Origin: CAYLZO01 sp964387775
Lineage (GTDB): Bacteria > Chloroflexota > Anaerolineae > JAAYZQ01
Direction: 5' to 3'
Length of the DNA stretch: 17,836 nt
Assembly (NCBI GenBank): GCA_964387775.1
Contig: CAYLZO010000097.1
Span: 1-17,836, forward strand
The notes under the pieces were generated by a model. It ran no database searches. It was not told the origin of the DNA and was given only the letters and a program-made list of their open reading frames with translations. The translations under genes were made by a program, and so were the position numbers. Below, piece after piece: positions 11,780-17,836 of the stretch; within the stretch, counting starts at the first letter, position 1; every line of letters begins with the position of its first letter.

Positions 11780-13135
11780 ATGGCCGAACTCAAGTCGAAG
11801 CACCCTCTTACCGGCGCCCTGGCGTCGCTGGTCGTCTTGGCAGCCAGCCTGCTGCTCGTCGGCGCGGCAGGTTCCGGGCCGAGCCTGGCCGATTCGAGCA
11901 CAGCGGCGCCTGGGCCGGATGTCCACCAGCCAACGGCAACCCAGGCCACCACGACGACCCTCTTTCTGCCCTTCATTGTCCGGCCCGAGACGGCGCCGGC
12001 CCACGTGTGGCTGGGCGAGTACTACGCCAACACCAGCCTCAGCGGCGACCCGGCCTACACCACCGAAGAGACGCGCATCGACCACGACTGGGGCGACGGC
12101 GGCGCGCCTGCCGGCCTGCCTGCGGACCACTTTTCCATCCGGTGGACCGGTGAATGGGACCTCGACATCGGCGAATACACCTTTTTCGTCTACGCCGACG
12201 ATGGCGTCCGGCTCTGGCTCGACGGCGAGCTGCTGATCGACCACTGGTCGCCGGGCCTCGGCTCGCACCGGGCGACGACGACGGTCCAGTCGGCGGGCCG
12301 GCACACCCTCAAACTCGAATATTTCGAGGAGACGGGCGGCGCGGCCATCAGCCTGCGCTTCCGGCGCACCGACCTCTTTCCCACCTGGCACGGCGACTAT
12401 TACAGTGAGCCCTGGGTCGAGTACGGCTGGCTCTACGAACGCACCGACGACGTCATCCAATTCGACTGGGGCGAGGGTTGCCCCGCCAATTTGCCCTGCG
12501 ATGCCTTCTCGGTCGATTGGGACGCCACGCCGACCTTTCTCACCGGCACCCACCGCCTCTACCTCTACGCCGACGAGGGCTACCAGCTCTTTGTGGACGG
12601 CAACAAGGTCATGGAAGGCGGCTGGTACGACGGCCAGGGCGGCGGCAGCCAGGACGCCAGCTACGACTTGACCGTCAACAGCGCCCAGCAACACGAGATC
12701 CTCTACAACTTTCACGACCGGGGCACCCTGGCCGAGGCCCGCCTGTGGATCGTGGACCTGTCCCAGCCCAAGTGGACGGCCGAGTACTTTGCCAACATGG
12801 AGCTAAGCGGCACCCCAGAGACCACCAAGCAGGAGGCCGCCGTCTTTGCCGACTGGAAGCTGGGCAAGCCCTACCCCATCCTGCCCTCGGCCGACACCTT
12901 CTCGGCCCGCTGGACCGGCCAGCTCCACTTTTATACCGGCTGCTATCGCTTTGGCCTCTTTGCCGACGACGGCGTGCGCCTCTGGGTGGACGGCGAGTTG
13001 CTGGTGGATGAATGGCACCTGGGACGGGGCACCTATCATAGCCCCATCACCTGCCTGGCCCCGGGCCAGCACGACGTCGTCATCGAGTACTTTGAGAACG
13101 CCGGCGACGCCGAGATCCGCTTTTGGTGGGAATAG
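11780..13135 (+). CDS. secreted protein with three PA14 domains
   Basis: The 451-residue protein starts with a short basic stretch and a hydrophobic segment (about 11-31), consistent with a signal peptide or membrane anchor, then a Thr/Pro linker ending in LFLPFIVRP. Three PA14-type beta-barrel repeats follow at about 75-195, 201-325 and 331-451. The first and third are closest, sharing YADDGVRLWLDGELLIDHW versus FADDGVRLWVDGELLVDEW and the LKLEYFE/VVIEYFE end strand. The second is diverged (YADEGYQLFVDGNKVMEGG). PA14 domains bind glycans or sit in adhesins and glycosidases; no catalytic domain is present, so a carbohydrate-binding or cell-surface role is inferred. The ATG at 11780 lies three bases after the preceding stop and GGGAG lies just upstream. 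The stop codon directly abuts the obg start. Confidence 0.88.
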   Translation: MAELKSKHPLTGALASLVVLAASLLLVGAAGSGPSLADSSTAAPGPDVHQPTATQATTTTLFLPFIVRPETAPAHVWLGEYYANTSLSGDPAYTTEETRIDHDWGDGGAPAGLPADHFSIRWTGEWDLDIGEYTFFVYADDGVRLWLDGELLIDHWSPGLGSHRATTTVQSAGRHTLKLEYFEETGGAAISLRFRRTDLFPTWHGDYYSEPWVEYGWLYERTDDVIQFDWGEGCPANLPCDAFSVDWDATPTFLTGTHRLYLYADEGYQLFVDGNKVMEGGWYDGQGGGSQDASYDLTVNSAQQHEILYNFHDRGTLAEARLWIVDLSQPKWTAEYFANMELSGTPETTKQEAAVFADWKLGKPYPILPSADTFSARWTGQLHFYTGCYRFGLFADDGVRLWVDGELLVDEWHLGRGTYHSPITCLAPGQHDVVIEYFENAGDAEIRFWWE

Positions 13136-14401
13136 ATGCTTTTCGACGAAGCCAAGATTTACGTCAAGGGCGGGGACGGCGGCGATGGCGCCATCGCCTT
13201 CCGCCGCGAAAAGTTCGTGCCCTTTGGCGGCCCCAGCGGCGGCCACGGCGGCCGGGGCGGCGACGTCTACCTCGTCGTAGATCCCAACCTCAACACCCTC
13301 GTCCATTTCAAGAGCCGCGTCCACTTCAAAGCCGAGAAGGGCGGCCGGGGCAGCGGCAAGAAGCAGCAGGGCAAGCAGGGCGAGGACCTGGAGATCGCCG
13401 TGCCGCCGGGCACGATGGCCTACGGTGCTGAGAGTGGCGAACTGGTGGCCGACCTGACGGAGGCGGACCAACGCGCCCTGGTCGCCAAGGGGGGGCGGGG
13501 CGGGCGCGGCAACTCGGCCTTTGCCACCTCCACCAACCAGGCGCCGCGCATCGCCGAGCACGGCGAGCCGGGCGAGGAGCGCTGGCTGCGCCTGGAGCTT
13601 AAACTCATCGCCGACGTGGGCCTGGTGGGCATGCCCAACGCGGGCAAGAGCACGCTGCTGTCGGTGGTCAGTGCTGCCCGGCCCAAGATCGCCGACTATC
13701 CCTTCACCACGCTGCAACCGAACCTGGGCGTGGTCACCGTGGACGGCTACCAGACCTTTGTCATGGCCGACGTGCCGGGCCTCATCGAGGGGGCCAGTGA
13801 GGGCGCCGGCCTGGGCCACCAGTTCCTGCGCCACGTCGAGCGCACGCGCCTGCTCATCCACCTGCTCGACGGGGCGGGTGCCGATCCCCTGGCCGATTTT
13901 GAGGCCATCAACCGCGAGCTGGCCCAATTCAGCCCCAAGCTGGCGGCCAAGCCCCAGATCGCCGCCCTGAACAAAATGGACCTGGCCGACACCCAGGCCT
14001 GGTGGCCGCTGGTCAAAGAAGAGTTGGAGGAGCAGGGGGTGGAGGTCCACGCCATTTCGGCCGTGTCGCAAGAAGGGGTGCGCACCCTCGTCCGGCGGAC
14101 CTTCGAGTTGCTCCAGGCCCTGCCCGAGCCCGAACCCGAGCCGGAGGAGATGGCCGTCTTTCGCCCGCTGGAGGAAGACGAGATGGCCTTTACCATCGAG
14201 CCGGAGGCCGGCGGCTGGCGGGTGCGGGGCGAGCGCGTGGAGCGCATCGCGGCCATGACGCCCTTCGTCGTGCCCGAGGCGGCGGCCCGGTTCCAGCGGC
14301 AATTGCGGGCCCTGGGCGTCGAGGCGGCGCTGGCAGAGGCGGGGGTCGAGCCGGGCGACACGGTCTACATCGGCGACCGCGAGCTGGAATGGCAGCCGTG
14401 A
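13136..14401 (+). CDS. obg: GTPase Obg/CgtA
   Basis: The 421-residue protein has all three parts of the family: the glycine-rich Obg fold (1-157, with KGGDGGDGAIAFRREKF and GGHGGRGGDV), the GTPase domain (158 to about 325), and a C-terminal OCT domain (about 346-420). G motifs: G1 GMPNAGKST (165-173), G2 YPFTT (188-192), G3 DVPGLIEGA (212-220), G4 NKMD (279-282) and G5 SAVSQEG (308-314). Obg associates with the 50S subunit in ribosome assembly and couples to ppGpp signalling. The ATG at 13136 follows the preceding TAG without a gap, and no strong Shine-Dalgarno is visible (GGTGGGA), which suggests translational coupling to the PA14 gene. nadD follows with overlap, a common pairing. Confidence 0.97.
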   Translation: MLFDEAKIYVKGGDGGDGAIAFRREKFVPFGGPSGGHGGRGGDVYLVVDPNLNTLVHFKSRVHFKAEKGGRGSGKKQQGKQGEDLEIAVPPGTMAYGAESGELVADLTEADQRALVAKGGRGGRGNSAFATSTNQAPRIAEHGEPGEERWLRLELKLIADVGLVGMPNAGKSTLLSVVSAARPKIADYPFTTLQPNLGVVTVDGYQTFVMADVPGLIEGASEGAGLGHQFLRHVERTRLLIHLLDGAGADPLADFEAINRELAQFSPKLAAKPQIAALNKMDLADTQAWWPLVKEELEEQGVEVHAISAVSQEGVRTLVRRTFELLQALPEPEPEPEEMAVFRPLEEDEMAFTIEPEAGGWRVRGERVERIAAMTPFVVPEAAARFQRQLRALGVEAALAEAGVEPGDTVYIGDRELEWQP

Positions 14402-15030
14402 GCCAGAAGCTGGGCGTGCTCGGCGGCACCTTTGACCCGGTGCACCACGGCCACCTGGTCGCGGCCCAGGAGGCCCTCTTTCAATTGGGGCTGGACTGGG
14501 TCCTCTTTGTGCCGGCCGGGACGCCGCCGCACAAGCCCAAACGCCCCATCTCGCCCGATGCCCACCGCCTGCGCATGCTCGAGCTGGCCCTGACCGACCA
14601 GCCCCATTTCGCCATCTCGCGCGTGGACGTGGACCGGCCCGGCCCCCACTACACGATGGAGACCCTGACCCTGCTCCACGAGGCGTGGGGACCGGACGTA
14701 ACCTTCTATTTCGTTGAAGGTACCGACTCGCTGGCCGACATCCTGAACTGGCGGGACCCGGCCCGCATCCTCGACCTGTGCCGGTTGGCCGTGGTCAACC
14801 GGCCCGACGTTGAGGTAGACCTGGCCCGCCTGGAAGCCGCCCTGCCCGGCCTCCGGGCCAAGCTCCACTGGGTGGAGATGCCCCTGCTCGAAATCTCGTC
14901 CACCGATCTGCGCCGGCGGGTGCGCGAGGGCCGGCCCATCTCCTACCTGCTGCCCCCGGAGGTCGAGGCCTACGTCCTGGAAAATGGGCTCTATCTCAAT
15001 GACCAATGGCGAATGACCAATGACCAATGA
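14389..15030 (+). CDS. nadD: nicotinate-nucleotide adenylyltransferase NadD
   Basis: The 213-residue protein transfers AMP from ATP to nicotinate mononucleotide, giving deamido-NAD in NAD synthesis. Motifs: GGTFDPVHHGHL (12-23) with the HxGH nucleotidyltransferase site, PPHKP (46-50), FVEGTDSLADILNW (108-121), and ISSTDLRRRVREGRPISYLLP (169-189) with the SSTxxR ATP site. The fold ends at about LENGLYL (197-203); the last ten residues, NDQWRMTNDQ, come from a heptamer repeat that supplies the stop codon. Two starts are possible: ATG 14389, overlapping obg by 13 bases, or GTG 14398, overlapping by 4; neither has a strong binding site. In many genomes rsfS follows nadD; here it is absent. Confidence 0.95.
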   Translation: MAAVSQKLGVLGGTFDPVHHGHLVAAQEALFQLGLDWVLFVPAGTPPHKPKRPISPDAHRLRMLELALTDQPHFAISRVDVDRPGPHYTMETLTLLHEAWGPDVTFYFVEGTDSLADILNWRDPARILDLCRLAVVNRPDVEVDLARLEAALPGLRAKLHWVEMPLLEISSTDLRRRVREGRPISYLLPPEVEAYVLENGLYLNDQWRMTNDQ

Positions 15031-15039
15031 CCAAATCCC
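14998..15039. repeat. 7-bp tandem repeat at the nadD 3' end
   Basis: Six heptamers: AATGACC, AATGGCG, then three AATGACC, then AAATCCC. They overlap the last codons of nadD and supply its stop. After the element at 15042-15061 a looser heptamer-like stretch (CAATGTA, CCAATCT, ACCCATG, TACTAAT) continues to about 15105. Confidence 0.75.
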
Positions 15040-15041
15040 GA

Positions 15042-15061
15042 TCCTTCGGCTTTGCTCAGGA
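15042..15061. repeat. second copy of the CCTTCG-N5-GCTCAGGAC element
   Basis: CCTTCGGCTTTGCTCAGGAC matches the core at the lhr deletion junction (8398-8425): six identical bases, five variable, nine identical. It sits between two heptamer tracts in the 94-base gap between nadD and the creatininase-family gene. Confidence 0.6.
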
Positions 15062-15124
15062 CAGGTTTCCCAAGTCCCAATGTACCAATCTACCCATGTA
15101 CTAATCACACACGGAGGCTGACCT

Positions 15125-15859
15125 ATGACGCTGTTGCTCGAAGAACTCGGCTGGCCCGACGTCGCGGACTATTTACAGCGTGACGACCGGCTGATCCTCG
15201 TCGTCGGCAGTTGCGAGCAGCACGGCCGCCACATGACCTTTGCCAGCGACGTGTGGCAGCCGTGGGAGATCGCCCGGCGGCTCAGCGAGCGGACGGGCGT
15301 CCTGCTGGCCCCGCCGCTCAACTATGGCATGTCGCTGCACCACCTGGGCTTTCCCGGCAGCCTCAGCCTGCGGCCCGACACCCTGTCGGCCATCATCGTC
15401 GACCTGCTCGACAGCGCCTACGTCCACGGCTTTCGCCACGTGCTGCTCCTCAACGGCCACGGCGGCAACGTGGCCCCCATCCAGACGGCGCTGATGGAAG
15501 CCCTGCACGAGCTTCACGGCCTGGAGGTGCGGCTGGCCAGTTGGTGGCAGGCGCCCGAGGTCAAGGCCGTGTTCGACGCTGCCTTCCCCGAGGGCGCGCC
15601 CAGCCACGCCGACGCGGGCGAGACCTCGATGGTGCTGGCCATCCGGCCCGACGTGGTCCGCCTGGACCGCGCCGCCCACAGCCCCAACGCGCCCCGCCCC
15701 ACGTTCTTGACCCGCCAGGTCTTCCTGGAGCACTTTCCCCACGGCGTCATCGGCGGCGATCCGCGCCGGGCGTCGGCCGAGGTCGGCGAGCGGGCGTTGG
15801 CGGCGGCAGTGGACGCCTACGAGCAGGTCTTGCTGGGCTGGAGCAGCCAAGCAGCCTAG
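15125..15859 (+). CDS. creatininase-family metal-dependent amidohydrolase
   Basis: The 244-residue protein matches the creatininase superfamily, which includes creatinine amidohydrolase, 2-amino-5-formylamino-ribosylaminopyrimidinone hydrolase and the MftE-type peptidase. Metal-binding motifs are all present: GSCEQHGRHMTFASDVW (28-44, Glu31, His33, Asp42), LLNGHGGN (108-115, His112) and SHADAGETSM (160-169, with the Glu166 ligand). The usual EQHGPHLP reads EQHGRHMT, so Pro is replaced by Arg near the metal site. Length is normal. The ATG at 15125 has GGAGG 7 bases upstream. No partner gene (MftA, riboflavin or creatine genes) is nearby, so the substrate cannot be named. It lies just downstream of a repeat-filled gap after nadD and may be transcribed by readthrough. 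Confidence 0.9.
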   Translation: MTLLLEELGWPDVADYLQRDDRLILVVGSCEQHGRHMTFASDVWQPWEIARRLSERTGVLLAPPLNYGMSLHHLGFPGSLSLRPDTLSAIIVDLLDSAYVHGFRHVLLLNGHGGNVAPIQTALMEALHELHGLEVRLASWWQAPEVKAVFDAAFPEGAPSHADAGETSMVLAIRPDVVRLDRAAHSPNAPRPTFLTRQVFLEHFPHGVIGGDPRRASAEVGERALAAAVDAYEQVLLGWSSQAA

Positions 15860-16017
15860 ACCTGACACCGGAACGGAAGCGGTCCTCCGCAGATCCCCGG
15901 AACAGGTTTGTCGAGAAAACTCTTTGTTAAGGACAGAACTTGGGGCCGACTCCGGGTTCTCAGGGACCTTTCAGGTCTGAATCGTGTTCGTCGCTCGCAC
16001 AGGGAGGAGGGAGCAAA

Positions 16018-16962
16018 ATGGAGGAATGGCTAGCGTCGCTGATGCCGTGGGGCACCGAGGTCATCCTCTGGTTCCAGGCCCAGAGTTCCCCCGGCCTGGA
16101 CGCCGTATTCACAGGATTTACCTTTTTGGGCAACATCGAGTTCTACATCTTTGTCCTGCCCATCGTCTTTTGGTGCATCCACAAGCGAGTGGGCATCGGC
16201 CTGGCCTACGTCGCCATGCTGTCGGCCTGGCTCAACGATGCGCTCAAGTACGTCTATGCCCTCCCGCGCCCCACCCACCCAGACCTTCGCACCCCGCTGC
16301 CGGAGATTAGCCCCTCCTTCCCCAGCGGCCACGCTCAAAACGGGGTCGCAGTCTGGGGCTATTTGGCCTACCGGGTTCGACACTGGGCCTTTACCATCGC
16401 CGCTATCGTCATCATCCTGGGCATCAGCCTGTCGCGCATCGTGCTGTGCGTCCACTTTCCCCAGGACGTGATCGGCGGGGCGCTCATCGGCCTCGTGTTC
16501 CTGGCGCTCTACGTGCGCCTCGCCCCGCCGGTGGGCCGCTGGTTGGCGCGCCGGCGGGCCTCCATCCAGCTCGCCGCGGCCATCGTCGCGCCGCTGGTTC
16601 TCATCTTTGTCCACCCGGCCGACGCCGAAGGCTTTTATCCCGCCGAGGGCGCGATCACGCCCATGGCCGCCCTGCTCGGCCTGGGCGTGGGGCTGATCAT
16701 GGAGAAAACCTGGGTCCGCTTCCGCGTGGACGGCCCGTGGTGGCAGCGCGCCCTGCGCTACCTGGCCGGCCTGGTCGTCGTCGCCATGTTCTACGTTGGT
16801 CCCCGGCTGCTGCTGCCCGAGGCGATGAGCTTCGGCCTGGAGGCGACGGTCCGCCTGTTGCGCTACGGGCTGCTGGGCTGGGCCGTCTCCTTTTTGGCCC
16901 CCTGGCTCTTTGTCAAGACGGGGCTGGCCGAACAGGAGCGCCAATCGCCTGGTCAACCCTGA
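16018..16962 (+). CDS. PAP2-family membrane phosphatase
   Basis: The 314-residue protein is an integral membrane protein with several hydrophobic segments. The three-part acid phosphatase signature is complete: KYVYALPRP (77-85), PSFPSGHAQ (99-107) with catalytic His105, and SRIVLCVHFPQD (139-150) with His146 and Asp150. Relatives dephosphorylate undecaprenyl pyrophosphate, phosphatidate or phosphatidylglycerophosphate at the membrane; which lipid is used here cannot be told. The region after residue 165 adds further transmembrane helices beyond the minimal PAP2 core, as in the longer forms of the family. The start at 16018 has AGGAGG seven bases upstream, while upstream in-frame codons to 15940 are unlike protein and precede the binding site. 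It is followed by a strong terminator. Positions 15860-16017 show no clear promoter. Confidence 0.92.
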   Translation: MEEWLASLMPWGTEVILWFQAQSSPGLDAVFTGFTFLGNIEFYIFVLPIVFWCIHKRVGIGLAYVAMLSAWLNDALKYVYALPRPTHPDLRTPLPEISPSFPSGHAQNGVAVWGYLAYRVRHWAFTIAAIVIILGISLSRIVLCVHFPQDVIGGALIGLVFLALYVRLAPPVGRWLARRRASIQLAAAIVAPLVLIFVHPADAEGFYPAEGAITPMAALLGLGVGLIMEKTWVRFRVDGPWWQRALRYLAGLVVVAMFYVGPRLLLPEAMSFGLEATVRLLRYGLLGWAVSFLAPWLFVKTGLAEQERQSPGQP

Positions 16963-16990
16963 GCCGGCGGGAGCGTGCACGACGCCGCAG

Positions 16991-17026
16991 ACGGGTCCAA
17001 CCTTGAGGGTTGGACCCGTTCCTTTT
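16991..17026 (+). terminator. intrinsic terminator after the PAP2 gene
   Basis: ACGGGTCCAACC (16991-17002) pairs perfectly over 12 bp with 17008-17019 around the loop TTGAG and is followed by TCCTTTT. It lies 28 bases after the stop codon. Confidence 0.85.
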
Positions 17027-17192
17027 CATCCGGCCATTTGAGCGGCGCCAAACCGGTAGTTTTTGACAGGCGAGCGACAGCTTTTTGCTGGAGACCTGTG
17101 CTTTAATGGGGACAGACACGGCCCTGTCAGGAACCCGTGGGCCAAACACGCCCTGTCCATCGCCCAGCCGACTGGTCCGGGAAGGCCAAGTA

Positions 17193-17201
17193 TGGTACAA
17201 T
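17193..17201 (+). promoter_or_regulatory. possible extended -10 promoter
   Basis: TGGTACAAT contains TG-N-TACAAT, an extended -10 element, 72 bases before the start codon at 17273; the matching -35 (TGGTCC, 17-base spacer) is poor. The rest of 17027-17272 has no ORF I support. Confidence 0.35.
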
Positions 17202-17272
17202 GAACGTCGCGGCGGATAGAGATCTGAATCCTCGCCCCTTGGTAGACCGGCGTCGCTCACGTGGAGGCAACC

Positions 17273-17836
17273 ATGCGCTGCCCGCACTGCAATGAAGAAG
17301 GTTTTCAGCCCGACGAGGTCTGTGCCCGGTGTGGCTTTGCCGGCGCCCCCGGCCAGGTCGAAGAACTCGCCCACGTCACCTACCTGCTGGGCGAGATCGA
17401 GACCTGGCGCGAAATCCCCCAGCCCGACCGCGAGCGACTGCGCGCCCGCTACCGGCGCCGCCGGGAGCAATTGGAGACCGACCTGAGCCTGCGCCCCCCA
17501 CCCTTGGAGCCTGCCGAGGCCCGCCAACTCCAGTGGGAGATCTTTTGCCTGGATCGGCTCCAGGACGAGGTGGATACCTGGCTCCGGCGGGGCTGGGTGC
17601 GCGCCGATCCTGCCCGCCGGCTGCGCCAGGGCGCTCGGAAGCGCGCCCAGGTCCTGGGCCAGCGACTGGCCGACGCCGGGGTCCCCGCCAGCACCCCCTT
17701 CGCGGGCCGCCAGTATCGTCTGAAACTCCTCGATTACCTGGAAGAGATGCTGCAAACCGCCCACGAGCGCGGGCATTTTGTGGACGAGGCCGCCCACGCC
17801 GCCGCCCTGGCCCACCTTCGGGCGAGGCGCCGCGAA
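17273..17836 (+). CDS. zinc-ribbon protein of unknown function, 3' end outside window
   Basis: The frame is open for 188 codons to the window edge without a stop. It begins with a zinc ribbon, Cys3-x2-Cys6-x10-Cys17-x2-Cys20 (MRCPHCNEEGFQPDEVCARC), followed by a long Arg/Glu/Leu-rich helical region that looks coiled-coil-like (about 29-75 and 80-115) and another helical part rich in Arg and Ala. GGAGG lies 5 bases before the ATG at 17273. I do not recognise the family. The N-terminal ribbon followed by helices is common in large Chloroflexota membrane or scaffold proteins, but the part seen here has no transmembrane segment. Confidence 0.8.
   Translation, partial: MRCPHCNEEGFQPDEVCARCGFAGAPGQVEELAHVTYLLGEIETWREIPQPDRERLRARYRRRREQLETDLSLRPPPLEPAEARQLQWEIFCLDRLQDEVDTWLRRGWVRADPARRLRQGARKRAQVLGQRLADAGVPASTPFAGRQYRLKLLDYLEEMLQTAHERGHFVDEAAHAAALAHLRARRRE

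Noticed and set aside
11480..12715. Minus-strand ORF of 411 codons opposite the PA14 gene
   Set aside because: Antisense of three clear PA14 repeats; composition is that of a reverse-complement shadow.
12803..14302. Minus-strand ORF of 499 codons opposite obg
   Set aside because: Obg is unmistakable on the plus strand; this frame has only GC-driven openness.
16030..16980. Minus-strand ORF of 316 codons opposite the PAP2 gene
   Set aside because: The His/Asp/Gln-rich pattern is the reverse of a membrane protein gene; no support.
17064..17125. Promoter from TTGACA near 17063 with TTTAAT downstream
   Set aside because: The distance between the two hexamers is far over 17 bases; the extended -10 at 17193 is a better though weak candidate.

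Overview
The window is GC-rich bacterial DNA, probably from a Chloroflexota genome (Anaerolineae/Caldilineae-like). This is an inference from several signs: a four-domain ribosomal protein S1 with a long Glu/Ala tail, secreted proteins with Thr/Pro-rich linkers after the signal region, short dispersed repeats of the kind common in that phylum, and the obg-nadD pairing. No 16S or other decisive marker is present. Most recognisable promoters are sigma-70-like with a 17-base spacer.

Layout. (1) Positions 1-2411, minus strand: the 5' part of a membrane-anchored LysM + LytR-CpsA-Psr (LCP) cell-wall protein gene (cut by the window edge) and trmD, each with its own promoter. (2) 2496-5077, plus strand: a consensus promoter drives a highly structured leader or small RNA ending in a terminator-like hairpin, followed by rpsA (S1) and a DksA/TraR-type zinc-finger gene closed by a strong terminator. 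(3) 5170-7535, minus strand: inorganic pyrophosphatase, an unusual D-2-hydroxyacid dehydrogenase-like protein lacking the usual catalytic Arg, a small unknown protein and tRNA-His(GTG).

(4) 7620-11293 is a zone of gene decay and rearrangement. It holds a TPR-like C-terminal remnant, a short ORF broken by an in-frame stop, an Lhr-type helicase with a very large internal deletion, an intact DUF433-type antitoxin followed by a PIN-like toxin gene with an in-frame TGA, a truncated antitoxin-like gene joined head-on to a truncated ABC ATPase gene, and GC-rich palindromic repeats. Degenerate 7-bp-period tandem repeats and a CCTTCG-N5-GCTCAGGAC element occur inside or at the edges of the altered genes.

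(5) 11419-15030, plus strand: one compact operon with a zinc-ribbon protein, a secreted triple-PA14 protein, obg and nadD; the nadD 3' end runs into heptamer repeats. (6) 15125-17836, plus strand: a creatininase-family hydrolase, a PAP2-family membrane phosphatase with a strong terminator, and the start of an unknown zinc-ribbon protein that leaves the window.

Functionally the intact genes are mostly housekeeping: translation and ribosome biogenesis (trmD, rpsA, tRNA-His, obg), pyrophosphate and NAD metabolism (ppa, nadD) and envelope (LCP, PAP2, PA14). I do not see a defence island or a clearly new multi-gene system. The most unusual material is the rpsA leader RNA and the repeat-associated decay of lhr and its neighbours.
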